Assembly (NCBI RefSeq): GCF_000350485.1
Contig: NZ_AORV01000025.1
Span: 124,001 to 188,000, forward strand
Reading direction: 5' to 3'
From: Ruminiclostridium cellobioparum subsp. termitidis CT1112
GTDB taxonomy: Bacteria; Bacillota; Clostridia; Acetivibrionales; DSM-1351
Length of the DNA stretch: 64,000 nucleotides
In this document: one piece after another, positions 44,532 through 54,600 of the stretch
How the letters are laid out: each line of letters begins with the position of its first letter
Position numbering within the stretch: the first letter of the stretch is position 1
Notes under the pieces: model-generated
Seen by the model: the letters and a program-made list of their open reading frames with translations, nothing else
Databases searched by the model: none
Told to the model about the DNA's origin: nothing
Made by a program: the position numbers and the translations under genes

Positions 44532-46115
44532 TCATTTTCCGATTCCCTTGCAGTATGCCTGCCATTGCTTACCAAACTCAGACTGGATTTTTTCCAGTCC
44601 TGCACTTTTAGCCTTTTCACGGAAGTGCCGGACTCCCTCCTCAACGTCCTCAACGAAACCGCCCATCAAAGGAACAAGATACTGGTTCTGAACTTGATAT
44701 AGAGCCGCCCGTTCAGCCTGATATGCCGAATAGTCTTCGATAAAACCACCTAAGAGGTTTTCACCTACAACAATCTGAGTTGATTCAAATTTTTTAAACA
44801 TTTCCAGCACTGAATCAAAACTCTTATCAAATAACTGTATTTCAGGATTTCTCCATGCCCAGCCATTCATAGCCTCTTTTGGAAAACCGTTTGCTTCTGT
44901 ATCACCTATCATTTCATAATAACCTTCATTGGAAATTTTATAATGTGTACCTTCTATCCCATACTGGGTTAAATAATTATATGTTTTGTCCAGCACCAGC
45001 CTGGAATAGAACGCAACTGCTCTTTCAGCCTTCCGGCTGCTCTTCGGAACTGAAAAGCCATTGTGTACCGGATGAACCGGCTCTACGTAGCCTGAAACTT
45101 CAGAGATTGAGAGGTAACCAACCTCCCAATCGGGATGTACTGTTCTTACTTTTAATAATATGGTTGCATATTTTACGGGATTGCTTGTCATTATGCAAGC
45201 AACTTTACCATTTTCAAATTCATCGGATTGGCTTATGTTTGCAGAAAGGGCGCTTATTGACCAGAAGCCTTTTTCCTGCCATCTTCTGAGAGTTTTCATA
45301 TCTCTTACAAATTCTTCTGAATCCCAATAGTTAATCAACCGGGACGGATTCCTGAAATCATTGTATAAACCATACGCAACACCCAAGTTGGAAGTGTGTG
45401 TTTGATCAAATAAGGGAAGCCATGCCGTAAATCCCGGTCCACCTATACCCCAGTCTGCCACCAGTTCTTCGGTAGGCTGTATCGTGGGCTCATTTTTCTT
45501 TATTGCCTCAAGATAAGTTTCAAATGTTACAATATCCTTAATTTCCGGAAGTTTATATTTTTTTCTCAAGTCTTCTCTATATACTATAACTCCCGGGGTA
45601 TACTCTTTCCAGGTTGCCGGGATAGTATATATCTTACCTTCCACCTTCACAGCATTCCAATAACTTTCAGGTATAAATTTCCACAAATCGGGAGCTGCCT
45701 TGGGAACAACTTCATCCAGTGGCTGGAAAGCACCTTTTTTTGCATACTGGCTATAGTACATCCAGTCAGCAGTATACAACAGATCAATATCCTGTCCTGA
45801 TGATAATAGGAGACTATATTTTGTGGTTGTGTCAGACCATGAAGTATAGTTAAATTTTACTGTACAGTTGAGATCTTTTTTTGCAAGATCATTAACCTTT
45901 TCCTGAATCAGTTCCAGATCTCTCGGAGCATTTCCCAGCATGTAGAACTTCAATTCCGCTTCTTCAGATATATTAATTCCATTTTCACTTGTCGTCTTTG
46001 TACTTACAGCCGGAATAGCAGCACCGCCTTTTATTGAACTGCAGGATGACATTAACCCGCCAAGCATCACAACAGCCGACAATGTACTGATAAACCTTGT
46101 AATAACATTTTTCAT
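44532..46115 (-). CDS. Lipoprotein sugar-binding protein (LplA/YtcQ type), proximal copy
   Basis: 527 aa from ATG 46115-46113 behind GGAGG; the open frame to 46301 runs through the promoter and was rejected. Signal peptide with lipobox LMSSC. Motifs match the paralogue at 40713 (AELKFYMLGNAPRDLELIQ, FNYTSWSDTTTKYSLLLSSG). Divergent from the AraC regulator at 46301 (185-nt gap), which is its likely activator. Confidence 0.9.
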   Translation of the reverse strand: MKNVITRFISTLSAVVMLGGLMSSCSSIKGGAAIPAVSTKTTSENGINISEEAELKFYMLGNAPRDLELIQEKVNDLAKKDLNCTVKFNYTSWSDTTTKYSLLLSSGQDIDLLYTADWMYYSQYAKKGAFQPLDEVVPKAAPDLWKFIPESYWNAVKVEGKIYTIPATWKEYTPGVIVYREDLRKKYKLPEIKDIVTFETYLEAIKKNEPTIQPTEELVADWGIGGPGFTAWLPLFDQTHTSNLGVAYGLYNDFRNPSRLINYWDSEEFVRDMKTLRRWQEKGFWSISALSANISQSDEFENGKVACIMTSNPVKYATILLKVRTVHPDWEVGYLSISEVSGYVEPVHPVHNGFSVPKSSRKAERAVAFYSRLVLDKTYNYLTQYGIEGTHYKISNEGYYEMIGDTEANGFPKEAMNGWAWRNPEIQLFDKSFDSVLEMFKKFESTQIVVGENLLGGFIEDYSAYQAERAALYQVQNQYLVPLMGGFVEDVEEGVRHFREKAKSAGLEKIQSEFGKQWQAYCKGIGK

Positions 46116-46300
46116 GAAGAAACCTCCATATTTCACAAAATACCGATGTATAATCTTAATACTTTTGTATAAATTTACGAGGTTTTTATCGTAATACCTA
46201 TTATTATCATTGCACAAAAATATTAAAAAGACTACAATAAATTCACATATCCATATAGAATAACTATATCCAAAATGAACATTTTTCAGGAGGAAAATCA

Positions 46301-48580
46301 ATGTTAAAGAAGAAGTTTACCTTACTAAAAACAGACAGTCAAGTATACTTAAGGTTATTTTTATCATTGATTATTTGCATAATAATTGCTGTGATGATAT
46401 CATCTTCAGTCCTCTATATTAAGTTTCGAGACATAGCAAGTAATCAGGTATATAATTTTAATCTGAGCAGTCTCGCACAAACCAATAAGCAGGTATCCAT
46501 GATGACAGAAATAGCCAAAACTGTCTCATATCAGATTTTTTCCGATGTATATCTGTCAAAGCTGCTTTATTACTCTTCTCCCGACATATATGATATCAGA
46601 CCTGCCATGGATCAGCTTGGTAATTATAGAATCTCCTTACCGTTTATCGATTCTGTTTATATTTATAACGCTGCTTCAGAAACCTTTTTTGTCAGTACCA
46701 ATAACCAAAATGTCCGGATAACCGGTAACCTTTCAGGATCCCATAATAAATCTTCTTTTATAGATAAAGATATTATCAATATTATTGATAATATTGATAA
46801 TTATAAACCATTTACCCCCATTTCCAGAAATTTCTCATATAGCATCTCTGATTCAAATTCATATAGTTTTTATACCTTTCTTTGCTATGATCCTCTTTCT
46901 CTTAATACCGCAAATAACGGTATTGTTGTAGTCAATATTTCAGAAAAATGGATAAGGGATGTAATGACAGCTGATTCCAAAAATTCTTTTTCCGATACTT
47001 TTATAGTGGACAGTTCCGGTAAACTTGTTTCAAACAGTAACACTGAAAAAATGGGTACATATATTTCGAATCTGGAATATTCGGAAGAACTTTACAGTAA
47101 TCCGAAAACATCCGGTTACATTATTGATGAGGTTAGCGGGATAAAATCATTTATTATATACACTGAACCTGATGCTTTTGGGTGGAGATATATAAAGGTT
47201 ACACCGTATGACTTAGTTTTTAAGGATATTGATAATCTGAAAAAGAATCTGATTATTGTTTGTATTATTGTATTTGCTTTCAGCCTTTTGCTGGCACTTA
47301 TGGTTTCAAAAATACTCTCAAAACCCATTGACCGGAAACTTTCAGACCTATATATTCTGGAGTCTGAAAATCGTACAAAAAATAAGCTTTTGAAACAGGA
47401 ATTTTTAAGTAACCTATTACTCCGAAGAACTTCTCAAAATCTGCAGATTATACAAAATTTGATCAAAGAGTATGAAATAAATTTAAATCCTGAATATTAT
47501 ATTATTATGTTTTTAATCAGAATTGATAATTTTGAGGAATTTACTCATAAGTATTCTATTGATGATATAAACCTTTATAAATTTGGAATTGGAAATATTG
47601 TGACCGAACTTTGCTCACCCTATTTCTCCTGTGAGGTAGTTGATATGGGTGAAGATAGAGTTATAATGCTGTTTAACTCGGAAAGTGATGAGATAAATAT
47701 TAGTGAAGAAGAATTAAAACTCCTTTTTGATTCCATCAATGATTCCATGCAAAAATTTATGAACTCAACGGTCTCCATCACATTCAGCCCGGTCGGGTCC
47801 ATAGAAAATGCAGGATTATTATACAATCAAGTTCTGGAAGCATCCTATCATAGACTATTTTATGGCCCCAGGTGCATCATAAATTCCAGGGACATTATGT
47901 TATACAAGGATAGGGAATACACTTACCCGATGTCAAAGGAAAAACAACTTACCGAATCAATTATGGGGTTCAATTCTGATTCCGCTAAAAAAATATATCT
48001 GGAAATAATAAATGAGACAACAGAATACCCATTTACAGTAATCAACTTTGTAATTTCCCATCTTGCATTGGCTATAACCAATACAATAAATATAGTATGT
48101 AAAAATAATTCCCTGCAGTATCAACCAGGATTTAATGTCTCTATGCTGAACCTAACCAATATTGAAAGTTTAGAGGATATCAACACCAAATTCTTCAGCC
48201 TTTTTGATGAGTTAAAGCTGCTGTTGGAAGAAAAGCGTAATACCAAGCATGATAATCTCATTCAAACAATTAATAATATAATTACCTCCTCATACGCAAG
48301 TATGGACTTATGCCTGAACGGTATAGCAGACAAACTGGCTATGAACCCTTCATATCTGGGAAGGGTATACCGGCAAAAAACACTGAAAGCTCTTCCGGAT
48401 TATATTACCGAAGTAAGGATTAATAAAGCAAAGGAGCTCTTACAGAATACTCAATATTCGATAGCAGAGATTTCAGAAAAAATCGGCTTTGCCAACAGTT
48501 CTTACTTTTATAAGACATTTAAGAAGTACAACGGTGTAACACCAAATGATTTTAGAAAGAATTTAAATATCCATCATTAA
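46301..48580 (+). CDS. Membrane-anchored AraC-family regulator with extracellular sensor
   Basis: 759 aa, AGGAGG 8 nt upstream. TM1 about residues 22-44, extracellular Cache-like domain to about 300, TM2 about 305-327, then a cytoplasmic middle domain, then AraC HTH at about 655-755 (NGIADKLAMNPSYLGRVYRQKT, ISEKIGFANSSYFYKTFKKYNGVTPNDF). Same layout as the regulators at 10893 and 59072. Divergent from the 44532 binding-protein gene. Confidence 0.92.
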   Translation: MLKKKFTLLKTDSQVYLRLFLSLIICIIIAVMISSSVLYIKFRDIASNQVYNFNLSSLAQTNKQVSMMTEIAKTVSYQIFSDVYLSKLLYYSSPDIYDIRPAMDQLGNYRISLPFIDSVYIYNAASETFFVSTNNQNVRITGNLSGSHNKSSFIDKDIINIIDNIDNYKPFTPISRNFSYSISDSNSYSFYTFLCYDPLSLNTANNGIVVVNISEKWIRDVMTADSKNSFSDTFIVDSSGKLVSNSNTEKMGTYISNLEYSEELYSNPKTSGYIIDEVSGIKSFIIYTEPDAFGWRYIKVTPYDLVFKDIDNLKKNLIIVCIIVFAFSLLLALMVSKILSKPIDRKLSDLYILESENRTKNKLLKQEFLSNLLLRRTSQNLQIIQNLIKEYEINLNPEYYIIMFLIRIDNFEEFTHKYSIDDINLYKFGIGNIVTELCSPYFSCEVVDMGEDRVIMLFNSESDEINISEEELKLLFDSINDSMQKFMNSTVSITFSPVGSIENAGLLYNQVLEASYHRLFYGPRCIINSRDIMLYKDREYTYPMSKEKQLTESIMGFNSDSAKKIYLEIINETTEYPFTVINFVISHLALAITNTINIVCKNNSLQYQPGFNVSMLNLTNIESLEDINTKFFSLFDELKLLLEEKRNTKHDNLIQTINNIITSSYASMDLCLNGIADKLAMNPSYLGRVYRQKTLKALPDYITEVRINKAKELLQNTQYSIAEISEKIGFANSSYFYKTFKKYNGVTPNDFRKNLNIHH

Positions 48581-48663
48581 CTGCTATTAGTTTTAAATGA
48601 TTGGTAAAATACAGCACCTGGTTTATTTGTGCTCCGGCTTAGACAGGTTGAAAAGCATATATA

Positions 48664-48698
48664 GGGGTTATGCAAAGTACCGGTCTCTGCATAACCCC
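48664..48698. terminator. Shared terminator of convergent genes
   Basis: GGGGTTATGCA (48664-48674) pairs perfectly with TGCATAACCCC (48688-48698). It lies between the AraC gene (stop 48580) and the GH43-like gene (stop 48745). The T-runs are short. Confidence 0.65.
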
Positions 48699-48744
48699 TT
48701 CCGTTCACATTATTAAATATAAATACTTAAAGTGCGTGTATATT

Positions 48745-50160
48745 TTATGACCCATATACCTTAACCTCAAACAGTTGAGGAGTATACCAATTACTGGGGT
48801 TGTTCCACAAGACAGCATCTACCATATTAATTCTGACGTATCTTGCTGTTACAGATAGTGAATCCGATGTAAACCCATAAGTGGTGTTGCCCGTTCTGTC
48901 AAGTGCCGTTGTAAAACTTTTTCCATCGGTACTTGTTTCAATTTTGTACCTATAATATCCTTCCGATCCTTTATACATAAACCACGAAATCTGTACATTC
49001 TTAACAGTTCTATTTTGTCCGAGATCCACCATCCACCAATGAGGCCATGTTACACCAGTTGCTGCCCATTTGGTCTGGTAATTTCCGTCATTGGCATTAC
49101 CAGCCGCATTTCCTGAAACTGATGTTTGTGCAGAAGCTGTTTTCCCCTGGGATAATAACGAGCCGTTGGTAACTCCGCTGATGGTACCGGCTGATGCATC
49201 TATTGAGATATTATCATAATATTCCAATGAGGCACTTGTTCCATTTAGTATCAACGGCAGCCATACATATCTGGATGAACCAAGGGCCGACGAATTCCAG
49301 CGGTCTCCCATATACATATATGATGTGGTAGTTCCCTGAATTGGAAGAATGAATGCGGTTTGAGAATTGAAACCTGATGTATTACCTATTGGAGCAGGCG
49401 CCGACCATGGCCCGTTAAGTGATGTCGCATAGGAATACATTTGCTGATTTGTGTACCAGCCTGAGCATCCGGATGTCAATATATAATAATAGCTGCCTTT
49501 TTTTGCAAGAGCAGGAGCTTCTCTGTTCTGACCGGAATAAATCATATTCATTTCGGAGGCAATAGTAGTATAATCCGAAGATAGTTTGAACAGTCTGGTA
49601 TTTGTGTTGCTGTTCGAAGTGGTGATTAAATATGCTGATCCGTCAGTGTCCTGGAAAACCGTCATATCGTGGGAACCTCCGTTGGGCTGGAAGCTTCCCA
49701 GATACGTAAACGGACCTGCAGGAGATGAAGCTGTGGCAACTGCCACTCTTGAAAGAGTGTAATCGGAGGCATTCTCATAGTGCATCCACATTACATATTT
49801 TTTTGTTGTTGAGTTATAAATTACTTTTGGCCTTTCGATTTTGCAGCTGTTAAGTTCAGCTGCAGATGTCGTATTTAAAACGTAACTTTTCCATGTCCAA
49901 TTTTTGAGGTCTGTTGACGAGTAGCAGCAAACATGCTTGAAAAGAGCGGAATTGTGAATTTTATCCTCTCCATACCAGTAGTATGTAGTTCCAACTTTCA
50001 AAATCCCGCCTCCGTGGGCCTGAATTGAACCGCCTGTGGTATCGGTCCATGCTGTACCGTTAGATATTGTGACTGCTGCCGCACCTGTGGAAATTATACA
50101 AACTGAGAGTGTTAAAGCCAGCATTATAATAAATGAGATTAAACGTAATACCTTTTTCAT
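48745..50160 (-). CDS. Secreted GH43-like enzyme with C-terminal discoidin domain
   Basis: 471 aa. Signal peptide to about residue 28 (no lipobox). The propeller domain opens QAHGGGILKVGTTYYWYGEDK and carries IERPKVIYNSTTKKYVMWMH, GGSHDMTVFQDTDGSAYLI and NREAPALAKKGSYYYILTSGCSGWY. This resembles the exo-beta-1,3-galactanase subgroup of GH43, in which the usual N-terminal base Asp is not conserved. Residues 335-470 are an F5/8 type C domain (NANDGNYQTKWAATGVTWPHWWMVDLGQNRTVKNVQISW). AAAGGA upstream. It is extracellular and may cleave galactan side chains; subfamily call is tentative. Confidence 0.82.
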   Translation of the reverse strand: MKKVLRLISFIIMLALTLSVCIISTGAAAVTISNGTAWTDTTGGSIQAHGGGILKVGTTYYWYGEDKIHNSALFKHVCCYSSTDLKNWTWKSYVLNTTSAAELNSCKIERPKVIYNSTTKKYVMWMHYENASDYTLSRVAVATASSPAGPFTYLGSFQPNGGSHDMTVFQDTDGSAYLITTSNSNTNTRLFKLSSDYTTIASEMNMIYSGQNREAPALAKKGSYYYILTSGCSGWYTNQQMYSYATSLNGPWSAPAPIGNTSGFNSQTAFILPIQGTTTSYMYMGDRWNSSALGSSRYVWLPLILNGTSASLEYYDNISIDASAGTISGVTNGSLLSQGKTASAQTSVSGNAAGNANDGNYQTKWAATGVTWPHWWMVDLGQNRTVKNVQISWFMYKGSEGYYRYKIETSTDGKSFTTALDRTGNTTYGFTSDSLSVTARYVRINMVDAVLWNNPSNWYTPQLFEVKVYGS

Positions 50161-50412
50161 AATATCATTCCTTTCTTTGTGCTAAAAGCACAAATGTTTT
50201 GTTTTTCCTGTTCAGTAAAAATACAATAGAAACCAAAACATTTTAAGAACAATCAAGGGAATAAAATATAATTGTGGGGTAAATACAATAAATACACTGG
50301 ATAGATATCTTTAATCATAAACTCGCCTCCTTATGCTGTTGATATCATATAAAGTCAGTGTTCATGGCACTGTTCGACCCATAAGTATCGAGAGTATTAA
50401 TATTAATGTCTT

Positions 50413-51273
50413 TTACCAATATGTTTTCCATTCCTTTATTAATCTTACCAGTGCTTCAAAATAGAAATAGTCTCCCCATATGTTGCATTTATCAACACCC
50501 TTACCATCGGGTTTGGAGTATACGGCATGCAGTAATATTCCGTTTGATTTGGGGTCTGTAATTGATGTATACCCTTCTGCCAGCGATTTTACAATATTTA
50601 CAGTCGCATTTTCATATATCTTTTTCATAATGTCCTCAAGCGGCAAATGCTTTGATAATTCCAAAAGGCCGCAGGCTGCAATGGCTGCTGCCGAACTATC
50701 TCTTTCCTGAGTACCGCCTGTAAAAATCAGATCCCAACAGCAGATACAGTCCTGCGGAAGTCTATTCAAAAAGTAATTTGCCGCTTTGAAATATTTTTTA
50801 TCTCCTGTGATTTCTGCTGCCCAATAAAGAAGCGGAAGGTTCATACAGCAGTCAATGATCATTCTTCCTCTGTTTTCCGGATCACTAAGGTCACCCCAGG
50901 CCTGTATTATTTTTGCCTTGTCAAAATACCTCCTCATTAAGAGCTCAGCTGCATATAGTGCTATTTCCTTCGCCTCACCATTACCGGTCAGTTTATATGA
51001 TGCAACACATGATAAACTGTACAAAAATCCAAGATCATGGGTATCAGTGCATATCCTTTCAGTTATTCGCTGTTTATAGCTGCTTAACTGAACTTCGGCT
51101 GTATTTCTATATCTTTCGTCCCCCGTCACTTCGTATGCCAGCCATAACATTCCTGTCCAAAAAGATGTCCAGTCAATATTGTCTATTGCCCCTTCCAGGA
51201 ATTCCCGGGTTATTTCTTAAGAATTTAAAAATTTGTTAATATCCTTTATTCCTTCATCGTTAACTGATTTCAT
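50413..51273 (-). pseudogene. Degenerate GH88 copy with in-frame stop and two internal deletions
   Basis: The frame begins at ATG 51273 with MKSVNDEGIKDINKFLNS then TAA (51219-51217), and continues in the same frame as AIDNIDWTS-FWTGMLWLAYE. Relative to GH88 at 31062 it lacks about 40 residues after the stop, one Ser in WTSSFW, and about 85 residues between GDKKYFKAA and NYFLNRLPQ, including the CWARGQAWG sugar-stacking segment. The two catalytic Asp regions (DTHDLGF and IIDCCMNLPL) remain. High identity elsewhere shows a fairly recent duplicate of the functional gene. Confidence 0.85.
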
Positions 51274-51619
51274 TTTTACCCCCAAAAAATATCTCCTTAA
51301 TTTTCGTTATGCTGATTATTCAAACCTTAACAGAAATTATACTTGTATTTAGCTAAACTTTATAGTGAACTATTAGTAACAATTGTACGTTTTTTATATA
51401 TTGGAAAATATACAATTCATACTTTTGTAAACTATTGTGATTTTAAAAAATAAGGCCACTTTATCCCTGACAAGTAATTGTGAATAGCTGATTTGTGAAT
51501 TCCCCAGGGAATCTGGCTTGGCGGACCCAAAACGACACGGTGGTCTGACCGATGAACAAGGTCTGGAGGGATGAATAATGCTATGGCACAAGCATACTTG
51601 TTCTTTCCCATACGACAAA
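51274..51619. other. Gene-poor stretch with an unexplained GC-richer block
   Basis: Bases 51274-51430 are AT-rich. Bases 51450-51600 are much richer in G and C than their surroundings and contain short self-complementary pieces (GAATTCCCCAGGGAATC near 51498-51514). Two overlapping open frames on the minus strand cross it without ribosome sites or recognisable motifs. It may be a remnant of something foreign; nothing can be named. Confidence 0.3.
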
Positions 51620-51664
51620 AAAAACTAGCAAGCAGTTGTTTTGTATTTACACACAACTGCTTGC
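51620..51664 (-). terminator. Terminator of the PL8/SLH gene
   Basis: GCAAGCAGTTGT (51628-51639) pairs perfectly with 51653-51664, 13-nt loop; on the minus strand it is followed by TAG and a run of eight T. About 35 nt past the stop. Confidence 0.9.
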
Positions 51665-51698
51665 AGTCTCCAAATAACTTTTATGTTATTGCTTTATT

Positions 51699-54600
51699 TT
51701 ACTGCATTTGATTTTTAATCAGGTTATACAATACCTGGGCCATTTGCGCTCTGTTGGTTGTATCCTTTGGTGAAAGTCTGCCAAGGTTTCCGGCTATTAT
51801 TCCGGCTTCAGTGAATATCGACATGGCAGGCTTTGCCCATGCGGCTATATCCTTTGTATCACTGAATTCCTTCAGATCCTTTCCTGAATTTCCGGCAGGA
51901 AGTTCACCTCTGAGCTTTAATATGTTGTACAGAAGTGTGAACATTTCCTCTCTGGTTATTTCTTTATCCGGTGCAAACTTATTGTTTCCTACCCCGTCGG
52001 AAATACCAAGTCTCTTGGCAGCTGCCAGGTAACCTGTATAGAATTTGTTCCCTGCATCTGTGAAGTTATCGGTGGCATTTTCATCGGCCTTTATTTCATA
52101 AGCTTTCATTACCATTGTGAGGAATTGACCTCTGGTCAGCTCTGCATCTGGGCTGAAGCTGCCGTTGCCTGTACCTGTTGTAATACCTCTTGCAGCTATA
52201 AAGCTAACTGCTTTGGAATACCAAGCCCCCTCTGCCACATCCTTAAAGCCGATCTTATTATAACCCACTGCATATTTTGATAAATTATCTGATCTAAAGC
52301 TTATCATTTCTGTTTCTTTGTTGTATACGCAGCTGCTTACAAGTTCCAGGCTGCCCTGTGAATTTATGCAGTATATGACAACAGCTTCGGTATCTTCTCC
52401 CGCTTTTGCAGTATATGGAATAGATACTGTTACGTTTCCTGCAAACTCTGATATTGTTTTTCCGCCGCTGGTAACGCTTAAATCCACCACCGGCCTGCCG
52501 CCTGCAATCCGCTTTGCCTCATCGGACAGAGTTGTGCTGTCAACACTGGAGGTTGTAATTTTCACATCTCCTGCCGCTGACTGGGAAATTGTTTTAACAG
52601 ACTCCTTATCAAAGGTCATGACTGCAATAGGTGTTGAAATAGTCATCGTATCTATTTTGCTGCTGACAACCTTATCAACTGCTTCTTTTGGAAGACTGAC
52701 CTCCACAGCTTTTGCACCGGAAGGAGCAGATACCTTAATTTCTACATTTGCTGCCGTACCTTTATCCATTTTTGCTGCTGCTTCAATTACCTTGTTTATT
52801 GCTTCGGTAACTTCTTTTTCTGTAACTGCGGCTGTGGCCTTTCCGTCCTTATCAGTTTTTGCTGCTGCTGCAATTGTGCTTGTAACAGAGCCGTGACCTG
52901 ACGCAACTGCATCGGAGATGGTATTATTTGACGCAGCAGGGGGCGGAGTTGTATTGGTACTGGTACTGCTGCTACTTCCGCTGCCGCCTCCATTACCGCC
53001 GCCGCTGCGACTGTCGTCAATATACGGTTGTACCGTAACGACGCATTGTGCTGTACCGCCATCTGCTGTTGTTGCTGTAATTATTGTTGTTCCCGTACGT
53101 ATTGCGGTAACCTGTACGCTTGTTATTCCATTTTGTGCATCATATGATGGCGTACCCAATGATACTATGCTGTTTCCGACGCTGAAGCTTATTTCCTTAT
53201 TTACCGCTTCCTCCGGAACAGCGGTCGCAGTAAGAGTAAAGCTATCACCGGGATAAAGTGTCTTTGAAGGAGTATCAAGTACTACACCGGATGCGAGTAC
53301 ATTTACAGCGCATCTTGCAATTCCGCCGCCGCTTGTAGTTGCGGTAATAATGGCATTACCCACCTTTGCAGCACTTAAATGTACTATTGTTATTCCACCA
53401 GGAGTGCTGGACTCGGTTTCTCCTACTATAACGGCATCGCTGTCCGAGCTGAACAGTACAATACTGTCGATAGCCGCAGGAGAAGTTACTGTTGCAGTGA
53501 TTGTGAATTCCTGACCCCTGTACACTGATTTGGATGTACTATCCAGGGTTATAACATCAGGATTTTCAGGGTTTGTTACCTTAACCAAGCCATTCATGGC
53601 CGCAATTAATGCATTTACAACAAAATCTATTTCCTGCTGTGTGGCATAGTCATTAAAGTAAACTGAATTGGCATCGGCAAGTAACTTTTCCAGATTGGCG
53701 CTTTCCCAGCTTTCAGGCGTATAATCCGCCTGCTTTAACGCATTTACCTGTGACATAGCCGTTACCAGAGAAGCTTTATTTGACCGTTTCTCCAATATGT
53801 TCATTGCCGTTTGCAGGTTTTGTATGGCAGCATCAACCTGACGCTGCGTTGAATTATTATCACCCAGTACAGTATTTGCATTCACTAAAACACTGTCTAT
53901 GTCCGAATCAGTCCAGGACGAAGAAATATAGTCATTCTGGTCTAATTGTGAGGCTATATCATAAAGTGCCTGCAGATCATTTTTAAATGTGTTTACTTTT
54001 ACTGTGCACAAATCATATTCAGAACCGGCCGAATGGCGAACTATAATAACCGAAGTACCGCCCGAAACAGCCTCCAGCCTGGCAGTATACGTTCCCTGTT
54101 CGCCTGGGACGGAATCCCCGCTGACTGCAGGAGTTCCTACAGTGACTGCGTCTGTATTATAGGATTTAAAATCAGCACTGTCTGTCTCTGAATACGGAGC
54201 TAAAATAGCCTTCAAGTCCAGAGTATCTCCCTTGTTCAAGGTTACTGCATGATTGTCCAGCTTATAAGAATAATCTCCATAAACCTCAAACTCATAAATA
54301 GCTAAGCCATATTTTGTGGCCATTACACCTTTAACCCGTATGTAGCGGGCTGTAATCGGCTTGAATTTTACATCATCCTGCTCATTGCCTTTGTATGTAC
54401 TTCTATTAATACTAGTAATAGGCGTCCATGGACCTGCCGGATCATTGGAATATTCCAAATATACATGCTGAGAATTTACTTCCCAGAAAAGTTTTATTTC
54501 ATTTATCGATAAAGGTTGACCCAGATCAACGTAGAAAGAACGCTGTGTAACCTCTGCAGTACCTCTGCCTGTACTGGCCCTGGTTCCCATATTTCCGTCT

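Noticed and set aside
46116-46301. 62-residue N-terminal extension of the binding protein at 44532
   Set aside because: It precedes a normal lipoprotein signal peptide with its own GGAGG site and covers the promoter shared with the divergent AraC gene.
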